From JABMNT01 sp048262655 (GTDB lineage: Bacteria > Pseudomonadota > Alphaproteobacteria > Rhodospirillales > Casp-alpha2), in contig JBLXEY010000005.1 of NCBI GenBank assembly GCA_048262655.1, positions 368,996-432,995 of the forward strand: DNA of 64,000 bases, given 5' to 3'. Of this stretch, positions 31,101 through 36,133 are shown piece after piece. Position 1 is the stretch's first letter. Every line of letters begins with the position of its first letter. The notes below the pieces were generated by a model. It did not search any database and was not told where the DNA came from. It was given only the letters and a program-made list of their open reading frames with translations. The position numbers and the translations under genes are program-made.

Positions 31101-31797
31101 CGACTGCTTGCTCGACACCTTCACCTGACGCTAAAGCCGCCAGAATATTTCCTTCGGGGTCCACTCCCGGTCCTTGCGTGGCAGGAATGTTGGATTGGAA
31201 CACGGATTTCGCATCCGCCAGAGACTCCTGAGGCGATATCCCTTGCGCGATATTATCCAGCAAAACATCGATGAATGCCTGCTGCTGGGCAGCGGCTTGT
31301 TCTGGAGAGGCACCATCGGCAATCGCCTCATCAATCGCGGCTTGGACAACAGCTTGCAGCTCTGGATCGATTCCTTCACCTGATAAATTTACGAGCAACG
31401 CTTCGAGCGAACTTAAGGCTGGTTCGCCATCAAGCAAGCCATCTGCAGCCGGCTCCGTCAAAGGCGCGTCCGGAACTGGCGCTCCCGCGTTCTGGGCGAC
31501 CTCAACATTTCCGCCAGAGGCGACCTGCTCTGCAACTGCCTCACCGGAAATTTCCAAGCCGGTAAAAGTGATCAGGGACGGTGGCGGGCTTTGAGCAAAA
31601 AAACCTTCGAGCGTCAGCGTCTCACCATCTTCGCCGACGAGAATAAGGTCTTCTCCTGATTGTTTGAAAGTCGCGTGCTCGGCCCAGCCAGGCACCTCAA
31701 ACGCACCATCGGCGTTTTGCGATACTCCAAGCGTACTCGGCTCCGCCGGAGCAGAGCCGTCAATGGACGCCCACAGATTATCGTTCTCAACAGCCAT
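16174..31797 (-). CDS. Giant LamG-repeat secreted protein (5207 aa), probable type I substrate/adhesin
   Basis: At 5207 residues (above 500 kDa) this is by far the largest gene here. Domains in order: an N-terminal module (1-125) without Sec signal; six degenerate 60-70-residue Ala/Gly/Gln-rich repeats (about 128-550); a Pro/Ala then polyproline linker (557-745); a cadherin-like unit (748-855); two related ~150-residue repeats (860-1160); an array of 14 LamG/concanavalin-like modules (about 1170-5120) interspersed with about five VCBS/cadherin-like units (YTPxxNYHGxDTF pattern); and a short C-terminal beta domain ending in LQFVVS. No RTX nonapeptide repeat is present. LamG folds bind glycans or matrix, so adhesion or polysaccharide binding is likely. 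Lack of a Sec signal and the nearby TolC-ABC-HlyD set point to type I secretion. The function is inferred. Confidence 0.9.
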   Translation of the reverse strand: MAVENDNLWASIDGSAPAEPSTLGVSQNADGAFEVPGWAEHATFKQSGEDLILVGEDGETLTLEGFFAQSPPPSLITFTGLEISGEAVAEQVASGGNVEVAQNAGAPVPDAPLTEPAADGLLDGEPALSSLEALLVNLSGEGIDPELQAVVQAAIDEAIADGASPEQAAAQQQAFIDVLLDNIAQGISPQESLADAKSVFQSNIPATQGPGVDPEGNILAALASGEGVEQAVAELIQQNQDGAPLTPEQLTAATDAFIEGLQDGLSNGEAPVDILAGANQAAEGALQVFAPGGEQTDGDALLEALASGEGANIELPDGDAAAGDAFADALVDALQTGQPVNEALDQANQLQAELSQAVQEQDDPSLVDPLLNALATGDGVGELVGDSADFQNALVEALQNGQSINDAQGAAQAAQGAADLAVEQSNDPNTVDPILAALASGQGVNEAVGDSAGFVDALSNALQGGGNFADATAAASQQTALQAQAEADANTGQADPVLQALASGQGADTALGNVANSAAGAEAIADALASGQTPGEALAEAQAETAAQTAAVAETTEPVVAPAPAPAPAPAPAPIAPAPTPVTPAPTTPPPSAAPAAPAPVQSPAPTQVAAADSAPAAPEQTLSPPAPAPAPAPEAPAAPAPAPEAPPAPPPPAPPPPPPPAAPPPAPAPAAPAPAAPTPAPAAPVSSPAPIPFPVFAAPPPPPPPPPPPPPPPPPPQSPPPAPPPAPPPSPPPPPPPPPPPPPTISDVSVNGTEDVTLSLSLLAFNAGYSANGNGALGRIEISQLPASGSLKLNGNAVAVGQTVTSEALSAGSLTYTPVDNASGLVTFTYTAFSSDGVAASATKEVTLDVAAVNDAPVVTVGTGTTPNYVSGGSAKVVDDGMTVADIDSTDFAGGQLTVQVTTNGSANDVVSVENQGTGAGQIGLSGSNVTYGNILIGTVTGGTSGNPFIITLSGANATPAAVQALMRAITYDHAGTPNEALKPVLSFTLTDGDGGQAATVTRTLNIVTDSPIVSTAGGQTGFLAGDGAVSVDPTLSLTDPQQDYNGGTLVTTITTNGETTDVLSVANQGTSAGQVGVSGSNITYGGVTVGTVSGGTGTTPLTITFNGSATDASVQAVGRAVQYNSTSPDPDVADRSISFNLTDAASNSGSTVSRTVTIDQTVETFSMEPVLVFDGANDFLSLGNSTTLLNGGATTWEGWINTSQTTGTQTILGMGDLPSATVANNVTQTLTSGATTNQTGEYKVNPTGDAENGHFFSATFNASIGDGSGPGEGFSFNYGVDNNPLETGVVEGLAITFDTDASGNDVMQVKLDNVVLSTVSQSANFFRTDTDQYIDLDGTNDALNMGGGTSDELLISDNLTVEAWLNPDELSTTGGDTFISIAGKGGNEAKVENFLFRAQIEIDGSISVFHESNSGADRSVTFSNAGITPGEWQHVAITRDVSDSNGGFYTLYVNGVSKGSLSYGTSDSFDDPNGGGNAILMIGGQQDSSGQVNFDYNGQMDDVRIWNVERTAGEIASNYQSELSGSHTGLVANYTFDGSNVGADSAGSASNGTATGTVTQIYGEPVAKVDNAASVPVTISYDSNGLDIVYNGTTLVSNLDLGSGYSPTSSHEFILGAQNQSGNDAHSVSNLTITAAPTGVSTNALVVENGNLVFKSVTATGVTTSETTTADSGVAVADGQWHKVSMTHDGDNTLKMYVDGILVHTQTGVSKEMLSGDAFIGKSSTAASDFFNGSIGEVSVWDAVLTDAQIYAGLSPNISDPGSTNNLVGYWNMSDDLAGGVVTDTSTNSNDATLGATTGASTDDPTAETPDQLPYTATDWLVVEGGGANGNDSVTLDSGEAIIANRELLRSNAEYDPTASTPVHLSGTFRFQDAGDFFHVLTRTDPSTLTDFGYPENAINFQADLDNNELVLRTIISSTRTNLTSTGDASIDLKIGTEYSFEAFDNGTTLRFIVSEVGDLSNSADITATTTFDPSTNYVVVTNREYTSATNQVAVDDLQLGHGFITDEGTAVSGLLDAPSVSGTLTYSVVSGGDASNGTFTITDASTGSFTYTPTTGFHGVETIRYQVADATGATDTKTLSIHVEGGLVLENSGSFAQFDGDDSHAAMQTANTLTLSSHTMELWVNTQTTDPDQGYVGLDDSGGKVAQILTEADGAWRVEISDDNVNFKRYESSIVINDGNWHHLAYSYDAATDTLTLYVDGVEDTAMTTPANSPFTNFSITDEVYVGQNRGESGVVAGEVDEVRIWNDVRTSTEIRENYSRQIDGPASDTSLAAYYRFDDTSEPTKVQNLSSAGDTLDLTIGDGASIVSPTARALRLDGTGDQVDLGSPEVFNFGSGDFSYEVWFQTDVTNNSRMNLVRLGENSGINEGGFLFIENGNLRFDTGGSADITSAASVNDGIWHHAAVTRSGTTVKLFLDGVFVATAELTFTIPDAGTSDIGNGFTGEISDARFWNTTRTDAEIAENYNQELDGGQPGLVAHYKLNETSGTAVVDSVGDNNGTVAGNPIWVDVGPAIDGQQITLVENQNASGTLTPKDASGTITYSVSGAATNGTVTIDQNGNWEYVPNENYHGSDTFKLQTASSGGGTYTEAITVTISSVAEKSVNVSGGALVLDGTGDYVDIGTVSGLTGAITIEAWVNIAEYHSSGGQGFGRIVELGEGESSNNIILSLNSTTGLISFETYAGAVNSKISTVQQIPLQQWVHVAAVNDGNGNAVIYFNGVAQGLTGAKTTMSPASSNDLTSSFIGDSNWSADDDFRGALDEVRIWSDARTAEEIRDNYNQQIDGTIPTELIGYYRFDDQNEATKVQNLGSSGNTNDGTLVGNATIVNTLGSAAHFDGSTGYVSAGRGTGDNLAISGDLTVESWVRLDQLKSQYILSFAEPNSSDASSVNGLYGLGINASGDVVYIHESGSGDNTSKTFDTNLLANHWYHVSLVRNASTNLLKVYVNGILVGIDTYTTDPDGGGNSQLYIGTEALSTSFSDYFDGEMADVRIWNTARTDQEVFETYNTKLTGDQGGDLVLNYQFTEGAGATVTDTAGANNGTITGKVDFVRSSPEILGSQITIQENEAVSGQMPANDIVHSVLDIGNPGEDGVATGVKHAFTDFPTSALTIEMWVNPDVLLGSLFSYAVPGSDNEVLIYVSGSGAVRFDTNGSDTTFSDFNLTAGEWSHIAFTWTDGSGTNLQAYKNGQLIGQADADNGTLTGAGTMYLGTDQDSVGGGFQTGNSYDGQMAEVRLWNDVRTATEISENYNKELAGSEDNLVAYWQLNEGSGTTAIDKTSGFSNAGTSDIDHAGAVETATTGYTTDVEVLPLTNDGTQFSVTGAGAADADGWVTASTSVGGTVKVNTVTGEYIYTPATNYHGTDTFQLTAVGDGASGVTDSETITVTINSEDQNSVNVAGGAAQFDGGLVDRVQGNIASGAITTAVTYETDVLFSDLAGHQNFLAHKGDTNDHTIVLFKDTSNDLSLYINGVILNSGVTAVADTWYSVVATYDGTNAQIFINGDLKATVAHSTVDFTGNAQTLVLGGNHLADAAVTSGFAFTGMVDEVRVWSDIRTGQEIRDTYQNQITATGDNLEVYYRFDEGDGDVVTDHSGNNRHGSTATGQALSLDGTGDYVTITDDASLNVANWTIETWFQTSSHTDAGDANIGRLISKAQGTGGNQYSLYMLEGRIYVATNTISTASLNSPLTYNDGQWHHVAGVYDGTNLRLYVDGNLVAEALNVTGSPTLDTKALTIGVYDDGTPAEQFFNGKIDEVRIWSDARTQGEIQSAMHTGVDSNSSNLVANYTFDDDTTAVDNGQGNASLDGALQGDAAVAATSDSPVRSGVEIVRLPTKALNFDGTNDFITVPDLGVNFTDITIETWIHLDSLPTGGGYHMIIGNAVHSVAGDLHFEFQDFSGVKKLVWGEAGNSSVFSHDFASDIGSWLHISVVRDASANNLHLYLNGDLTETISYTSESTITLDDAQIGAEAGAGRFLDAQLSNFRIWDTVRTGAEVQGTYNQTLTGTQNGNLIVNYTMDEVVGNTVSDHAGTSQDGTVVGGATVVDVAPVVLGTTLTVEEGKTATGTMNASDVQGTATYTVVSNPATGQGSVEIDASSGQWTYTPPENWAGTTSFQIRASGSNSSTDTETISVTVTADAENAVHGGAIQLDGVNDYVDLGTITDSVGNNISGAYTIEAWVNTSTYATGSVGYGRFVEMSQGAADDNIFLGLDATTGRIHFGNYVGATSTFAVTSSTLTLDQWVHVAAVNDGTGNNPGQIYINGVLQTLDGASSAAMAAGADVVRDENFIGRSSFSQDDYFSGMIDDVRIWNDARTAQEIADNYNEQIDPASDHLVANYRFDDGDGNVVRDATQNNNDGTLKGAVAGPNASVLDVAGSVAAAGATATLAADTISNQVTIETWIRFDRSGIQENFFSLWTLDTAPDPDETPRYVMYKTATGELVFYVGNNSVSNVLQSAAGSTTVGEWYHVAVTYDASVTGSDNTFIYLNGTVVDSAEISGYSLTSGVSQNLNVGYEQGGAAFDGQLDNTRVWDRARTVEEIREGMTQSYDYDTANLITQYTYDDVSGSTVHDNDGAQENATLTANASIIESGNDGPLLLNHLGNALRFDGNDAINFSGNFLPDAGNARTFMLWAKTSVGTGQILMKYGNAAQGEWITFGHASQGLFLDTHTSYIEVQPETAIGDGQWHHYAIVIGAGSTTADAKIYQDGVLLTGITSASNQTQAINTVAAANFAIGENFTGDMAEFSAWSTALTTAEVNDYMSRSLSGNETGLVSYYKMDEEANATTVMDSAGNNDSSGFTGNPTFVSNAPSIEGSEIEIAENTSATGQMTDTDVTGTPTFTLIGSPQLGQVDLDATTGQWTYTPNANTQGADSFTIRASGATSGIDEETVSIDIGKDPTHSADYAMRFDGVNDYVEVFDADGINMGDTNWTMEAWFQTTATNTAVLFGKSNVGIQAWQNGGKALLLENGQLVFDAFGQVQSKGTLTNLNDGAWHHVALSYDAANNQTTMFVDGAAEAFSAVTGGAGTISSGVLTATMLADVSGDTFKVGYVTSNFGDEFTGNINEVRYWDTTRTATQINENMDRQMNGDETGLVGYWDFDEGAGAIATDQSGNGNDGILTNGPTYKNLTTVTMGNGESYKGMILGEDADGDNLSYAINANSSLEGFTLTGNTFSYDSHATNDGTNEVSIDITDENGDVTTEALQFVVS
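16430..28280 (-). repeat. Array of 14 LamG modules within the giant protein
   Basis: The encoded protein repeats a LamG unit about every 200-300 residues. Each unit starts near ALxLDGTGDYV and a TIEAWV-like strand. It then has a WHHVA-like strand and a YVDG-like turn, and closes with a D-E-V-R-I-W-x-D-x-R-T segment followed by a YYRFDD-like strand. I counted 14 closing segments. The copies are diverged in sequence, so this is a protein-level repeat rather than identical DNA repeats. Boundaries are approximate. Confidence 0.9.
29560..30125 (-). repeat. Proline/alanine-rich low-complexity linker coding region
   Basis: The coding strand gives residues about 557-745 of the giant protein, made of Ala-Pro runs, Pro-Ala-Pro blocks and uninterrupted proline runs. 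The DNA is a GGC/GGT/GGA-rich microsatellite-like tract on the + strand. Such linkers act as extended spacers. The tract also opens a long glycine-rich frame on the other strand, which is not a gene. Confidence 0.9.
30150..31415 (-). repeat. Six degenerate 60-70-residue repeats near the N-terminus of the giant protein
   Basis: Residues about 128-550 contain six imperfect units built on the pattern P-x-L-x-A-L-A-S-G-x-G-V, then G-D-S-A-x-F-x-x-A-L-x-x-A-L-Q-x-G-Q, and an Ala/Gln-rich helix. The third to fifth units are the clearest. They are probably helical and could serve as a stalk or a cell-envelope plug. I do not recognise the repeat family. Confidence 0.7.
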
Positions 31798-31960
31798 TAC
31801 ACCAACGTTTTTATTTTTTTACCCATCCAGCGCGATTTTGAGCTACCTTTCTGACCTCTGCCTTAAGAAATCAAATGGAGAGCACGCCTCATCGGATTGT
31901 GTTGGATAATAAAGGTCTTTCACCCATAATGTCACCTAAATCAATGACTGCGAACATAAA

Positions 31961-32443
31961 ATGAACGAAAATCGAAATGATATGGAAACACGCCTGCTCA
32001 AGCTGGCGACACGAAAGCTGCTGGATCTCTTTGGTAGCCTCAAAGACGCCTCTAAGCATTGCCGGGTCAAACCAACGAACTTGTCACAATACCAGAGCTT
32101 TGAACATTCAGCATTTATGCCGGTTGATGTTGTACTCGATCTTGAGCGCGTCTCTCAGTCTGCAATTCTTAGCGAGGAGATGGCGCGTATCGCGGGATCT
32201 GCTCCAGCCCAAGAATCAGACCGGGGAGTGCGGGATGAAGCGCTTGACGTGCCAGTTGCGGTCGGCGAACTTTTGGCTTTCGTCTGCGAAGCGACAGCAG
32301 CAGAAAGTGCCGGCGGAACCCTGTTAACTGAAAATGAAAAACGACGGTATTTTGAAATCAGGAGCAAGGTCGAGGCAGAACTCCGGGAACTTGATGTGGC
32401 TGTTGAGCAGGATGGTACCCTGCTTCGTTCAAAATCGAACTAA
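31961..32443 (+). CDS. Small helix-turn-helix-like protein
   Basis: The 160-residue protein starts with a helix-turn-helix-like segment (about residues 17-45: LLDLFGSLKDASKHC, then VKPTNLSQYQS). This recalls phage CII-type regulators, in which a conserved YxS turn precedes an FMPVDVVLDLE helix, also present here. The C-terminal half is helical and acidic (EKRRYFEIRSKVEAELREL) and could mediate oligomerisation. It is divergent from the giant gene (164 bp apart) and upstream of the type I secretion genes, so it may regulate one or both. I cannot name a family with certainty, and a non-regulatory role is possible. The ATG at 31961 has a weak ribosome-binding site. Confidence 0.6.
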   Translation: MNENRNDMETRLLKLATRKLLDLFGSLKDASKHCRVKPTNLSQYQSFEHSAFMPVDVVLDLERVSQSAILSEEMARIAGSAPAQESDRGVRDEALDVPVAVGELLAFVCEATAAESAGGTLLTENEKRRYFEIRSKVEAELRELDVAVEQDGTLLRSKSN

Positions 32444-32471
32444 CGAAAATCATCACAATCAGCGCCCCCTT

Positions 32472-32494
32472 TGCGATGGCGATCGGCATTTTTT
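32472..32494 (+). terminator. Possible terminator after the HTH-like gene
   Basis: A short stem TGC-GAT/ATC-(G)-GCA with a GGCG loop is followed by six T at 32489-32494. It starts 29 bp after the stop codon at 32443. The stem has only six pairs and one bulge, so the call is weak. Confidence 0.35.
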
Positions 32495-32688
32495 ACAGAC
32501 TCGAAAAAGACGTATAATCAATTGGTTACGCGATATATAGATTTATATCAGAGGTCCGCCACATCCTATAGTATCAGGAAAAAACGGGTAGCTGTTTCGG
32601 CCAAAATCTGTCACCAATAGCCCCGTAAAAGTGGATACCCGCAAATGGGACCACCTAGGGACGGATAAAGAAGAGTGAAGACAGAAAG

Positions 32689-34350
32689 ATGAGGATTAAC
32701 CTCACCTTATGTGTCTTGCTGGGTGTGTTGTACGGCTTTCTTCCTGCGCGCCCTGCAGTGGCACAGAGCCTGGAAACGCTGCTAGAGGACGTGATCCAGA
32801 AAGACCACCGTGTGATTGGAGCGAAAGCTGATATCGCTGCGGCGCGTGATCGTGCGCGGGAAGCACTGGGCGACTGGTTTCCGCTTTTCGAACCCACTGT
32901 GAATCACGGTTACGAGCTTACTCAGAACCCGCATGGCTCAGACACCGGCCTACCTTTCAGCGAAATCGACCTGTCGCTAACTCAAAAGCTATGGGACTTC
33001 GGCGCGACCAACGCACTCGTCGAAAAAGCCCGGCTCCAGTTAGTTGAAAAACAACTAACCCTGACCAAGGTGAAGGAAGACCTTATCCTTGAAGCGATTA
33101 ACGCCTATGTTAACCTTTTCAAAGTTTATCACTCTTTGACATTTGCCCAGCAATCAAAAGATAACGTTCAAAAGCAAACAGGTCTTGAGGTTGCCAAAGT
33201 CGAATCCGGTTCCGGTCTGTCGACGGACGTTCTACAGGCCAAATCACAACTCGCTGGCGCCATTGCCCGGGAGATCCAATCGGAAGGAGCTTTGCTGGCG
33301 GCACGCAACAGGTATCGTGCCGTATTTGGAAAACCGCCCGAACCTGAAAAAATGCTCCCCGTCGCCCTGCCACTGGACCAACTATCGCGGACACTGGAAG
33401 ACGCCATAGACAAAGCGCTCGAGAAAAATACCCAAATTGCCATCGACAGCATTGCGGAATCAATCGCCAGACAGGATCAAAAGAACGCCTATGGGGACAA
33501 GTTCTTTCCCAAGATTGAAGGTGTCCTGACGCAGAAATGGAAAAATAACGTTAGCGGGACGGTTGATCTTAAAAAAGAAACCTTGGCCAAAATTGAAATG
33601 ACCATGCCTTTCAACCTGGGTTTTACCGCCATCAATACGTTACGCGCAGCTGAAAGCGACGTCATCGCCAGTTCGCGTGTCGTCGCCGATACCCGTCGGA
33701 ACATTGAAGAACAGGTCCGCAATGCGTGGCAAGAATTGAACACCGCCAAACTAACGGCGAAGTCGCTCCAAAACCAGGCCAACATATCTGCAGCATTTCT
33801 GGAGCTGGCCCGTCAAGAGCGCAAACTCGGTCAGCGGTCTTTGATCGACGTTCTGAGTGGTGAAACCTCGCTGCTCAACTCCCAAAGTGATTCTATTTCT
33901 GCCGAGACCGACGTCATTATTGCTGCCTTCAAGCTTTTAAGCATTACCGGAGACCTGAAGGAAAACTTTATTCGCGACGCCGTGTGGCGGTCGAACATGG
34001 CGGCGCCGGACGTATCTGAGCAACAACCAGCGAAGCGCGAGCTTAATGAAACGCGCGCCCCCGCTTCCAATCGTCCAGCCGCAACTCCTTCTCTCCCCAA
34101 AGATCAGGCCCTATCCATCGAGGAGCGTGCGGCACTCGACGAAGGAAAAATAGCTGTCGTATCAGTTCCGGCAAAAACCTTACCACGTGCATCGCCTGTG
34201 GTTTCAACCGATGCCGTGCCAAAGCCGTTATCGCAAGTCCGGCCCGAAGCACGACGGTCTTATGAAGTGTTCTCAAGCGGGGTCCTGGATGTATTCCAGG
34301 GGCGCATCAATCGACAGGAGCAAGACGCGCCCCCTCCTGTCATTCAATAA
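32689..34350 (+). CDS. TolC-family outer membrane protein of type I secretion
   Basis: This 553-residue protein begins with a Sec signal peptide (hydrophobic core LTLCVLLGVLYGFL, cleavage near PAVAQS). Two outer membrane efflux protein repeats follow, rich in long coiled-coil helices, with the family segments SLTQKLWDFGATNALVEKA and AWQELNTAKLTAKSL. It would form the outer-membrane channel and periplasmic tunnel. The C-terminal 100 residues (from about 455) are a Pro/Ala/Arg-rich extension beyond the usual TolC end; its role is unknown. It is followed 64 bp later by the ABC gene and then the HlyD gene, giving a complete type I exporter operon facing away from its likely substrate gene at 16174-31797. 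Confidence 0.92.
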   Translation: MRINLTLCVLLGVLYGFLPARPAVAQSLETLLEDVIQKDHRVIGAKADIAAARDRAREALGDWFPLFEPTVNHGYELTQNPHGSDTGLPFSEIDLSLTQKLWDFGATNALVEKARLQLVEKQLTLTKVKEDLILEAINAYVNLFKVYHSLTFAQQSKDNVQKQTGLEVAKVESGSGLSTDVLQAKSQLAGAIAREIQSEGALLAARNRYRAVFGKPPEPEKMLPVALPLDQLSRTLEDAIDKALEKNTQIAIDSIAESIARQDQKNAYGDKFFPKIEGVLTQKWKNNVSGTVDLKKETLAKIEMTMPFNLGFTAINTLRAAESDVIASSRVVADTRRNIEEQVRNAWQELNTAKLTAKSLQNQANISAAFLELARQERKLGQRSLIDVLSGETSLLNSQSDSISAETDVIIAAFKLLSITGDLKENFIRDAVWRSNMAAPDVSEQQPAKRELNETRAPASNRPAATPSLPKDQALSIEERAALDEGKIAVVSVPAKTLPRASPVVSTDAVPKPLSQVRPEARRSYEVFSSGVLDVFQGRINRQEQDAPPPVIQ

Positions 34351-34414
34351 CCCCGATGGCCTTTATCAAGAACAAAGGTTGCAACGGCTCTGCTGCATAT
34401 GAGATGTTCCGATT

Positions 34415-36133
34415 ATGAGGGAATTTTTTCAACGATTGACGTCTCATCCCTGGATCGCTTCAGAGCTGCTCCTGGCGTCATTATTTGCTAATTTTCTGGC
34501 GCTCGCCTCACCGTTATTCGTTGTTCAGGTCTTGAACCGCTACGTCGCCTACGGCGTCGATGCAACATTGGCAACGCTTACGTTTGGTGTGCTAGCGGCC
34601 ATCCTTTTGGAAATGGGATTCCGCCAGGCCCGATTGATGCTTGCGGCTTCGATGCTGGAACCGCGTGATGAAGAACGCGCGGTTGGCACATACGGCATTA
34701 TGGTCTCGGCAAAAACACAGGCCATTGAACAAATTCCACCGGGACCAAGACGCGAAATCATCGCCGGCTTGACCACGATCGAAAGCACCTACAACGCTCC
34801 AAATATTACCGCAATACTGGACCTTCCGTTCGCCCTTGTTTTTGTTCTGGCCCTCTTCTTGTTAAATCCCGTCCTTGGCGGAATCGCGCTCACCTTTATT
34901 GGCATAACCTGTCTCTACAGCATTGTGAACCAACGTCTATTAGCGCCTATTACCCAGGCCCTTTCGCAAGTGATGGGCATCGGCAATGGTTTGATCACGA
35001 CGTCGTCGCGTGCCGCCGATACAATCCGGGCTTTTGGCGGTCAATCTCACGTCATGACGGCATGGCGCACCTACGTCGGCCAATCGCAGCGATTTCGAAA
35101 CATCGTCAATCGACGCCAGGGACTTGCCCAAACCTTAACCCAAAGTCTGCAAGCGGTTATGGGCGTCGCTATTATTGGTACCGGCGCAATTCTGGTTGTT
35201 GGCGGCCATCTGGATGTCGGGACGATGATTGGCGCCAACATTCTGGCAGCACGGGCTCTTGGCCCCGCGATCAAATGGGCTCAGCTCAGTGAAGCCATGG
35301 CAAAGGCCCAGGATGCCAGTGCAAAAATCCGCGGTCTCGTCCGCTTGCCCATCGAAGCAGACAACGGTTCTGCATTGAGTTCCTACGACGGAGCAATCGA
35401 ATTCCGCGATGTAGCCTTTGCGCATGGCGCGTCCAATGCGCCGTTGTTCGAGCAACTGAACCTGACCTTGCCGGCCGGGTCTGTGCTTTTGATCAAAGGT
35501 CGCAATGGTGCTGGCAAGACGACTTTGGCCCGCATGCTTGTTGGCCTGCTTGAGCCAACCCGGGGTCAAATTCTTGTTGATGGTGTGGACATGCGCCAAT
35601 TGCTGGCAAATTGGTGGCGTAAACAAACCATATACATACCGCAAGAACCATCATTCTTACCTGGAACCCTGCGGGAAAATTTGCTCGCTGTCGATGAGGA
35701 TCTGGACGATGAACAGATCAATCTGTTTTTAAGAAGTGCTGAACTTGGAGCCTTTATCGACGAAAGCCCAAAAGGCTTGGATACCGAAATTGTCGATAAT
35801 GGTATGACGTTGGCTGTCGGTATCCGCAAGCGTTTGGCATTGGCGAGGGCAATCGCATCCAGAGGCAAACTGGTGATTTTAGATGAACCAACCGAGGGAC
35901 TTGACCCTGAAGGCTGTGCAGCCGTCTATCAAATCATGAAAGAACTGGCTCAGGAGCGACGGACCATCATCGTTATTACCAGTGACCCCATCATTCAACG
36001 CGGCGCCCGTTTAATTCTCGATCTCAACACAAAACCGGTACCGACGATTGTCCGCGAGCCAGCAGCAACCGTACCGAAAAAAACAGACAAGCAGACAACC
36101 TTGAAACCAAGACGCGGGAGAGTAAAAAAATGA
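34415..36133 (+). CDS. Type I secretion ABC permease/ATPase with degenerate catalytic motifs
   Basis: The 572-residue PrtD/HlyB-type half-transporter has an N-terminal transmembrane domain (about 20-290) and a C-terminal nucleotide-binding domain. There is no N-terminal C39 peptidase. Walker A is GRNGAGKTT (G362 to T370, with K368), the Q-loop is IYIPQEPS, and Walker B plus D-loop is VILDEPTEGLD (about 485-497). Two core motifs deviate: the signature reads LAVGI at 466-470 instead of LSGGQ/LSAGQ, and the H-loop histidine is replaced by S523 in VITSDP. The protein is otherwise intact, with no frameshift. It overlaps the HlyD gene by 4 bp and should energise export of the giant LamG protein. 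Low or regulated ATPase activity is an inference from these changes. Confidence 0.92.
   Translation: MREFFQRLTSHPWIASELLLASLFANFLALASPLFVVQVLNRYVAYGVDATLATLTFGVLAAILLEMGFRQARLMLAASMLEPRDEERAVGTYGIMVSAKTQAIEQIPPGPRREIIAGLTTIESTYNAPNITAILDLPFALVFVLALFLLNPVLGGIALTFIGITCLYSIVNQRLLAPITQALSQVMGIGNGLITTSSRAADTIRAFGGQSHVMTAWRTYVGQSQRFRNIVNRRQGLAQTLTQSLQAVMGVAIIGTGAILVVGGHLDVGTMIGANILAARALGPAIKWAQLSEAMAKAQDASAKIRGLVRLPIEADNGSALSSYDGAIEFRDVAFAHGASNAPLFEQLNLTLPAGSVLLIKGRNGAGKTTLARMLVGLLEPTRGQILVDGVDMRQLLANWWRKQTIYIPQEPSFLPGTLRENLLAVDEDLDDEQINLFLRSAELGAFIDESPKGLDTEIVDNGMTLAVGIRKRLALARAIASRGKLVILDEPTEGLDPEGCAAVYQIMKELAQERRTIIVITSDPIIQRGARLILDLNTKPVPTIVREPAATVPKKTDKQTTLKPRRGRVKK

Noticed and set aside
16174..31797. 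RTX calcium-binding repeats in the giant protein
   Set aside because: Several glycine-rich stretches such as GGGNAILMIGG were checked, but none follows the GGxGxDxxx nonapeptide in tandem.
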